NCBI GenBank assembly: GCA_035623255.1
Contig: DASPTU010000077.1
Span: 1 to 29,880, forward strand
Reading direction: 5' to 3'
DNA from: JAFAGX01 sp035623255
GTDB taxonomy: Bacteria; Acidobacteriota; Terriglobia; Terriglobales; Acidobacteriaceae
Length of the DNA stretch: 29,880 nt
Part shown: one piece after another, positions 25,383 through 29,880 of the stretch
Position numbering within the stretch: position 1 is the stretch's first letter
How the letters are laid out: every line of letters begins with the position of its first letter
Made by a program: the position numbers and the translations under genes
Notes under the pieces: model-generated
What the model saw: the letters and a program-made list of their open reading frames with translations, nothing else
Told to the model about the DNA's origin: nothing
Database searches by the model: none

Positions 25383-26309
25383 ATGGGATTACTGGGCTTT
25401 CGAAAACAACGACCTGAAAGTTTTTTCGCGATCATTCTGATCCTACTGTCTACGGTCGGCCCTGCGAAAGCAGAAACACCGGCCCGCCGACGGCCTACGG
25501 TAGTCTTCATGACGGACTTCGGTGTGCGCGATGATTCGGTGGCGCTCTGCAAAGGGGTGATGTATTCCATCGCTCCCGAACTGCGTATCGTCGATCTGAC
25601 CCATGAAGTCACGCCATTTTCAATTGCAGACGGGGCACGGTTTCTCTATGGAGCCACCCCGTACTTCCCTGCTGGTACGGTTTTTGTAGTGGTGATCGAT
25701 CCGACGGTCGGCAGTACGAGGAAGGCAATCGTGGTGAAGTCTAAAAGGGAGCAATACTTCGTGTTACCCGACAACGGACTGATGACCCTGGTTCAAGACC
25801 GCGATGGCCTTGAGGCTGCACGCGAGATCACCAATCCGTCCTGGATGATCGGGAGCGCCTTGTCTTCCACGTTTCACGGACGTGACATTTTTTCCCCTGC
25901 GGGCGCTCATCTCGCCCACGGTGAAGATTGGACCCAGGTCGGCCCGGAACTAGAGATTCCCAAACTTGTGCGGCTTAATATCGCGTTGTCTAACCTAGAT
26001 GATCGCGGCTTGAGCGGACAGGTGATTGCGACTGATGGACCGTTCGGAAACCTGGTAACAAATATCAGTGCTGAGCTTTTCCTGAAGCTCGGCTATGCAC
26101 GTGGGCAGACTGTGCCAATTACAATCGGGGACAGGAAAATGGGAATACCATTCGTGCGCACTTTCAGCGATGTTCCGCTCAAACAGCCGTTGCTGTATAT
26201 CGATTCACGGGGGCGACTGGGGATCGCCATCGACCAGGGTAGCTTCGCGCAAACCTACGGTATGGCACCGCCGCAACCGATTTTCATTCCACGAGCAGGG
26301 CCACGTTGA
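25383..26309 (+). CDS. SAM hydroxide adenosyltransferase (DUF62) with predicted signal peptide
   Basis: Member of the DUF62/fluorinase-chlorinase family, which cleaves S-adenosylmethionine at C5', typically with hydroxide, to adenosine and L-methionine. The Asp-Arg-His triad is intact (ATG numbering): D106 and R113 in IDPTVGSTR, and H165 in TFHGRDIF. The separations of 7 and 52 residues equal those of D68, R75 and H127 in the archaeal enzyme, as I recall it. MTDFG (43-47) and DGPFGNLVTNI near 218-228 bind nucleoside. Unusually, a hydrophobic stretch (about 14-26) ending in an A-x-A site (AKA, 28-30) precedes the catalytic domain, so export is predicted. The ATG at 25383 is chosen because AGGAG (25374-25378) lies four bases upstream; the TTG at 25380 is too close. 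The third receptor gene starts 52 bases after its stop. Confidence 0.9.
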   Translation: MGLLGFRKQRPESFFAIILILLSTVGPAKAETPARRRPTVVFMTDFGVRDDSVALCKGVMYSIAPELRIVDLTHEVTPFSIADGARFLYGATPYFPAGTVFVVVIDPTVGSTRKAIVVKSKREQYFVLPDNGLMTLVQDRDGLEAAREITNPSWMIGSALSSTFHGRDIFSPAGAHLAHGEDWTQVGPELEIPKLVRLNIALSNLDDRGLSGQVIATDGPFGNLVTNISAELFLKLGYARGQTVPITIGDRKMGIPFVRTFSDVPLKQPLLYIDSRGRLGIAIDQGSFAQTYGMAPPQPIFIPRAGPR

Positions 26310-26331
26310 CGTAACAAGTTAGTGCTGCGTT

Positions 26332-26372
26332 GGGGAGGAAGTATGCTTGGGGAGGATGTTCATGAGATATAA
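26332..26372 (+). promoter_or_regulatory. Duplicated ribosome binding site with a 9-codon upstream reading frame
   Basis: GGGGAGG occurs twice, at 26332-26338 and 26349-26355, each four to six bases before an ATG (26343 and 26362). The first ATG opens a nine-codon frame (M-L-G-E-D-V-H-E-I) that ends with TAA at 26370-26372, inside the start of the receptor gene in another frame. This suggests a local duplication, with possible translational coupling or competition. Confidence 0.5.
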
Positions 26373-29300
26373 GTCTTTGTCGTGCAAATATCTGCCGCAA
26401 TTGTTAATTGCTTTGTTCTGCCTGCTGGTCATTCCGAGCCAACCTTTTGCTCAAAGTTATCGCGGCTCCATTCGCGGTCGGGTTGTGGACCCGAGCGGAA
26501 GCGTGATCGCCGGGGCGAAGGTCACGGCCAAAAACGTTGCGACCGGGCTGCTTCGCGACTCAGTGACTAGTCCGGATGGAGCCTATGTCCTGGCTGAACT
26601 CCCGGCTGGCGAATATACGGTTACCGCCGCTTCGGCGGGATTCTCACCGGTTGCGCAGAACGTCATGGTCGCCGTGGGGCTGGACACGACTGCCGATTTC
26701 GATCTAACTAAACTGGAGAAGCGTTCGGAGCAATTGACGGTAGCGGCTGCGGCTCCAGTCATCGATGAGAGCCGCGATGTGCTTGGCGAAGTAGTGGAAA
26801 GAAAATTAGTCGACGATTTGCCGCTCAACGGTCGCGATTTTGGGAAGCTCGTGGCGCTGGTTCCCGGAGCCACGGTCGAGCCCTCCGGCGTCGCGGCAGT
26901 GCAGTTCGGCTTCGGACAATTCAGCATCAACGGCAGCCGCGATCGCTCGAACAACTACACCCTCGATGGTACCGATAACAACGATCCGTTTTTCAACAAT
27001 TCCGCCATGAATCAAACCGGCATCGGCGGCGCACCCGCGTCTTTGCTGCCTATCGAATCCATCCAGGAATTCAACCTGCAATCGCAGTTTCCGGCGGAGT
27101 ACGGTCGCAATAGCGGGTCGGTAATCAACATCATCACGAAGCCCGGGACGAATCAATTTCACGGAAGTGTTTTCGAGTTTGTTCGCAACGATCTTTTCGA
27201 TGCGCGCAATTATTTCAATCGAGTGGTGGATTCATCCGGCAATCCGCAGCAAAAAACAGGGTTCCACAATAATCAATTCGGAGCTTCGATTGGGGGTCCG
27301 ATTATTCGAGACAAAACTTTCTTCTTTGGGGCCTACGAGGGACAGCGCGAACGCGTCGGTTCCAATTTCTCGTTGATAGTGCCAACCCAGACGCAAATCT
27401 CCGAGGCCCAGGGAATCATGACGGCCCTGGGCACGCCCGCGAGTCCGGCGCTCACCAGCATTCTCGCAAAATTTTTCCCCGTCAGCGCCACAGGACTCTT
27501 TCCCGGAGTAGTCAACGACAAGAACAACGTGGACAGCCTGATCGCCAAGGTCGATCATCAATTTAGCGATCGCGAAACGTTTTCCGCACGCTACGCATAT
27601 GCCAGCAGCCAGCAGGTGTTCCCACTTGGCAACCTTGGCGGATTTGGGAGCGGATCGCGGCTACCTGCGTTCGCCCAAACTTCTCCGACGCGCGTGCAAG
27701 TATTATCCGCGAGTCTCTTATCAAGCCTGAGCGTGCACAAATTGAACGAGGTTCGTTTCGGCTATAGCCGTTACCGGACTTCATTCAGCTCACTGGATGC
27801 AAATTTTGATCCCGCCACGTTAGGTATTGATTTCGGTACCGGCAAACTTGGCTTGCCCGAAATCGATTTTGGAGGCAACTTCGATAACCTTGGGGCCACA
27901 GCGTTCAGTGTCCCCCGTGGGCGGACCAGCCAAAGTTTTCAGGTATTGGACAACTTCACCTACGAAGCGGGACGAAATACTTTCAAATTAGGTGGCGAAT
28001 ATCGGCGGGCCATTGTAGATAGTTTCAATGACAACCTGGAGCGTGGACTGTTTTCCTTCAGCCCCGCTGATCCAACAACGCTGGGCCCGTGTACTCAAGC
28101 TGTGCCTTTAGCCGGTTGCGCAGATTCGGGCACCTTGACACTGGTCAGCTTTTATCAGGGAAACACTTTCCCATCTATCGACGCCGGCAACACACAGCGC
28201 ACGACTTATAACAATGGCTTGTCGTTCTTTGCGCAGGACGATTTGCGAGCCACTTCGCACTTGACCCTCAATCTCGGCCTTCGGTGGGAATACTTCGGAC
28301 CTATCAGTGAGGCAAACAACATTCTCGCCAATCTCGGGTCAGATGGCGTTCTTCATTTGGTTGGAACAGGTGGTGTCAATGGTGCGTACAACCGCGATCT
28401 GAATAACTTTGGACCACGGTTCGGCTTCGCCTGGAGCCCACTGGCACGAACCATTGTTCGTGGCGGGTATGGCATTTACTACGATTACATCCCCCAGGAC
28501 CTGATGATTGCGAATTTCACGAATGATGCAGGTTTGGTGACCCCACCGCTGGGCCCTAAGCCCGTCATTTCCCTGGCGAACAATTACAATCAAACCGCGT
28601 TCAGCAGTCCGGCTCCCAACCTCCCAGTGTTTACAGTTCCGCCCGGTCCGTACCCGATTGCCGGTTCTGATATTTTTTTTACGCCGCGCAACCTGGTTAC
28701 GCCCTACAGTCAGAATTGGAATTTCAACGTGCAGCAGGAGCTGGCAAAGAATGTGGCATTCCAATTGGGATATGTGGGCAGCAAAGGAACCAAACTCGAT
28801 CGTCTGCGAGATGCCAATCAGCCGGATGTCAATGGAAATCGTCCGAACCCGAATTACGGCTTCATGGACGAATTTGCCACCATTAGTTCGTCTACCTATC
28901 ACGCCCTGCAAGCGACTCTGCGGGTCCAAGGCTCACATGGCTTGTCGGGGTTTGCCGGGTACACATTTTCCAAGTCCCTGGATGATGCCTCCGACGGCAT
29001 CGATTACAACTTTTCAACGGTGGCATTGCCTCAGAATTCAAATGACTTGAAGGCGGAGCACGGACCTTCCAATTTCGACAACCGGCACCGCTTCACTGCG
29101 GCTTTCACCTACCAGATTCCGCGCATTCATGGTCCGCAGCGGCTGACTGATGGCTGGCAATTCAATACCATCTTTACGGCACTCAGCGGACGCCCCGTGC
29201 CACTTGTCAATTCCGATGACACCAGTGGTGCGAATGCCGATGTATTTCCTACTCCTTCGAACTTTCATCAGCGCCCGAACATTGTGCCGGGCGTGAATCC

Positions 29301-29667
29301 GATTAATCCCAATTGGGAATCGGCGCCGGATACGATCGGTTATTTGAATGGTGTGGCTTTTGCTGATCCCCCGTTTGGCACATTTGGCGACCTTGGCCGC
29401 AATTCCATTTACGGCCCCCGCTTCTGGGACCTCGACTTCGCATTAAGCAAAAGCACTCCCATCAGTGAGCGGGTGAGCCTGCAACTTCGGGCGGAGTTCT
29501 TCAATATCTTGAATCACCCGAATTTTGCGCTGCCGAATTGGTTTGTGGTTCCCGGTCAACCGGGGCAAGGATTGATCACGCAAACTCCCGATCAGGCGCA
29601 AACGAATCCCGGATTGGGCGGTGGTGGGCCGAGAGTGATCCAGTTGGCCGCAAAATTTATTTTCTGA
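26362..29667 (+). CDS. Oar-like TonB-dependent outer-membrane receptor (1101 aa)
   Basis: Third receptor of the Oar/carboxypeptidase-regulatory-like family here. The signal peptide covers about 1-31 (LLIALFCLLVIP core, ending PFAQ). A CarboxypepD_reg-like domain runs at about 34-117 (GRVVDPSGSVIAGAKV, PDGAYVLAELPAGEYTV). The plug has LPLNGRDF (153-160), LDGTDNND (201-208) and a segment with AEYGRNSGS followed by NIITKPGTNQFHGS (256-269). A long barrel ends in KFIF with terminal Phe. I chose ATG 26362 because GGGGAGG lies six bases upstream; TTG 26347 and ATG 26356 have no usable SD. It is likely co-transcribed with the SAM-cleaving enzyme gene 52 bases upstream, which may hint at a ligand linked to that reaction. 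It converges on a purine nucleoside phosphorylase gene. Confidence 0.93.
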   Translation: MRYKSLSCKYLPQLLIALFCLLVIPSQPFAQSYRGSIRGRVVDPSGSVIAGAKVTAKNVATGLLRDSVTSPDGAYVLAELPAGEYTVTAASAGFSPVAQNVMVAVGLDTTADFDLTKLEKRSEQLTVAAAAPVIDESRDVLGEVVERKLVDDLPLNGRDFGKLVALVPGATVEPSGVAAVQFGFGQFSINGSRDRSNNYTLDGTDNNDPFFNNSAMNQTGIGGAPASLLPIESIQEFNLQSQFPAEYGRNSGSVINIITKPGTNQFHGSVFEFVRNDLFDARNYFNRVVDSSGNPQQKTGFHNNQFGASIGGPIIRDKTFFFGAYEGQRERVGSNFSLIVPTQTQISEAQGIMTALGTPASPALTSILAKFFPVSATGLFPGVVNDKNNVDSLIAKVDHQFSDRETFSARYAYASSQQVFPLGNLGGFGSGSRLPAFAQTSPTRVQVLSASLLSSLSVHKLNEVRFGYSRYRTSFSSLDANFDPATLGIDFGTGKLGLPEIDFGGNFDNLGATAFSVPRGRTSQSFQVLDNFTYEAGRNTFKLGGEYRRAIVDSFNDNLERGLFSFSPADPTTLGPCTQAVPLAGCADSGTLTLVSFYQGNTFPSIDAGNTQRTTYNNGLSFFAQDDLRATSHLTLNLGLRWEYFGPISEANNILANLGSDGVLHLVGTGGVNGAYNRDLNNFGPRFGFAWSPLARTIVRGGYGIYYDYIPQDLMIANFTNDAGLVTPPLGPKPVISLANNYNQTAFSSPAPNLPVFTVPPGPYPIAGSDIFFTPRNLVTPYSQNWNFNVQQELAKNVAFQLGYVGSKGTKLDRLRDANQPDVNGNRPNPNYGFMDEFATISSSTYHALQATLRVQGSHGLSGFAGYTFSKSLDDASDGIDYNFSTVALPQNSNDLKAEHGPSNFDNRHRFTAAFTYQIPRIHGPQRLTDGWQFNTIFTALSGRPVPLVNSDDTSGANADVFPTPSNFHQRPNIVPGVNPINPNWESAPDTIGYLNGVAFADPPFGTFGDLGRNSIYGPRFWDLDFALSKSTPISERVSLQLRAEFFNILNHPNFALPNWFVVPGQPGQGLITQTPDQAQTNPGLGGGGPRVIQLAAKFIF

Positions 29668-29691
29668 GCTCTTGTAGGGTTGCGTTCTTGT

Positions 29692-29706
29692 CGCGGAGTC
29701 TCCGCG
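29692..29706. terminator. Possible terminator hairpin between convergent genes
   Basis: CGCGGA-GTC-TCCGCG, a 6-bp GC-rich inverted repeat with a 3-base loop, in the 47-base gap between the third receptor and the nucleoside phosphorylase. There is no T run on either side, so function is uncertain. Confidence 0.35.
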
Positions 29707-29714
29707 CCACAGAG

Positions 29715-29880
29715 TTAAGAACGGCTTACGTCTTCTGCAATGCCCGGCAGAACCGCCTGGAGCAGCGCAACGAAATCTCCCTGCACTCGGCGACCGGTCT
29801 CCAGTACTTCTTCATGATTCAGAGGCGTCTCCAGAATTCCCGCAGCCATGTTGGTAACGCAGGATATAGCGAGGAGCTTG
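29715..29880 (-). CDS. Purine nucleoside phosphorylase, C-terminal part (truncated by window edge)
   Basis: Reading the minus strand from the right edge gives 54 residues up to TAA at 29715-29717. They begin KLLAISCVTNMAAGIL and continue with LNHEEVLETG, then a helix ending in ARG/SER-containing VSRS. The S-x-x-TNMAAG segment followed by HEEVLE is the C-terminal signature of trimeric purine nucleoside phosphorylases (PNP/MTAP fold). In that family the Asn binds the purine base and the HEEV segment forms part of the closing helix. The enzyme cleaves purine nucleosides with phosphate to free base and ribose-1-phosphate. The 5' part lies outside the window, so the exact subclass (PunA/DeoD-II versus MTAP) is open. 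Confidence 0.82.
   Translation of the reverse strand, partial: KLLAISCVTNMAAGILETPLNHEEVLETGRRVQGDFVALLQAVLPGIAEDVSRS

Noticed and set aside
28339..28929. 196-residue minus-strand ORF inside the third receptor.
   Set aside because: Antisense shadow of a barrel with normal receptor motifs; no family resemblance.

Overview
The window looks like chromosomal DNA of an acidobacterium, probably class Terriglobia (Koribacter-like). The argument rests on gene content: three very large Oar-type TonB-dependent receptors with an N-terminal carboxypeptidase-regulatory-like domain, and a Ser/Thr kinase fused to a membrane anchor, a TolB/FlgO-like domain and TPRs. Both families are strongly expanded in that phylum. 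GC content is moderate, several starts are TTG or GTG, and strong Shine-Dalgarno (SD) sites coexist with genes that have none. I see no prophage, insertion sequence, CRISPR array or toxin-antitoxin signature.

Layout. 13-4020 (-) is a complete Oar-like receptor. 4437-4512 (-) is a tRNA with CAU anticodon, most like tRNA-Ile2, with CCA encoded. 4713-7481 (+) is a membrane c-di-GMP protein with HD-GYP, GAF, GGDEF and PilZ domains. 7570-8496 (+) is a DDAH/arginine-deiminase-superfamily hydrolase. 8576-11560 (-) is the kinase-TPR receptor, divergent from mfd (11683-15219, +). Next on the + strand come an EamA transporter, a lone Opp/Dpp-type ABC ATPase and cmk. 17922-21164 (+) is the second Oar-like receptor. 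rpsU (TTG start, strong terminator), a double zinc-ribbon protein and mtaB follow. mtaB converges on and overlaps a class V aminotransferase-fold gene, which sits behind an F420/FMN-type PPOX gene on the minus strand. Divergent from these is a secreted-looking SAM hydroxide adenosyltransferase (DUF62) and the third Oar-like receptor (26362-29667). The right edge holds the C-terminus of a purine nucleoside phosphorylase on the minus strand.

How the genes may work together. Most are housekeeping genes: Mfd repair, CMP kinase, S21, MtaB and the tRNA. The receptors, kinase and c-di-GMP protein are envelope and signalling functions. The grouping that most deserves follow-up is at the right: an apparently exported SAM-cleaving enzyme, in tandem with an outer-membrane receptor and next to a nucleoside phosphorylase. 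SAM cleavage would release adenosine and methionine, so nucleoside salvage across the envelope is conceivable, but this is inference. Other points of note are the single-chain protein carrying all three c-di-GMP domain types, a well-formed kinase promoter that predicts a nearly leaderless mRNA, and a duplicated ribosome binding site ahead of the third receptor. Overall the window is mostly ordinary; I did not find a clear new multi-gene system.
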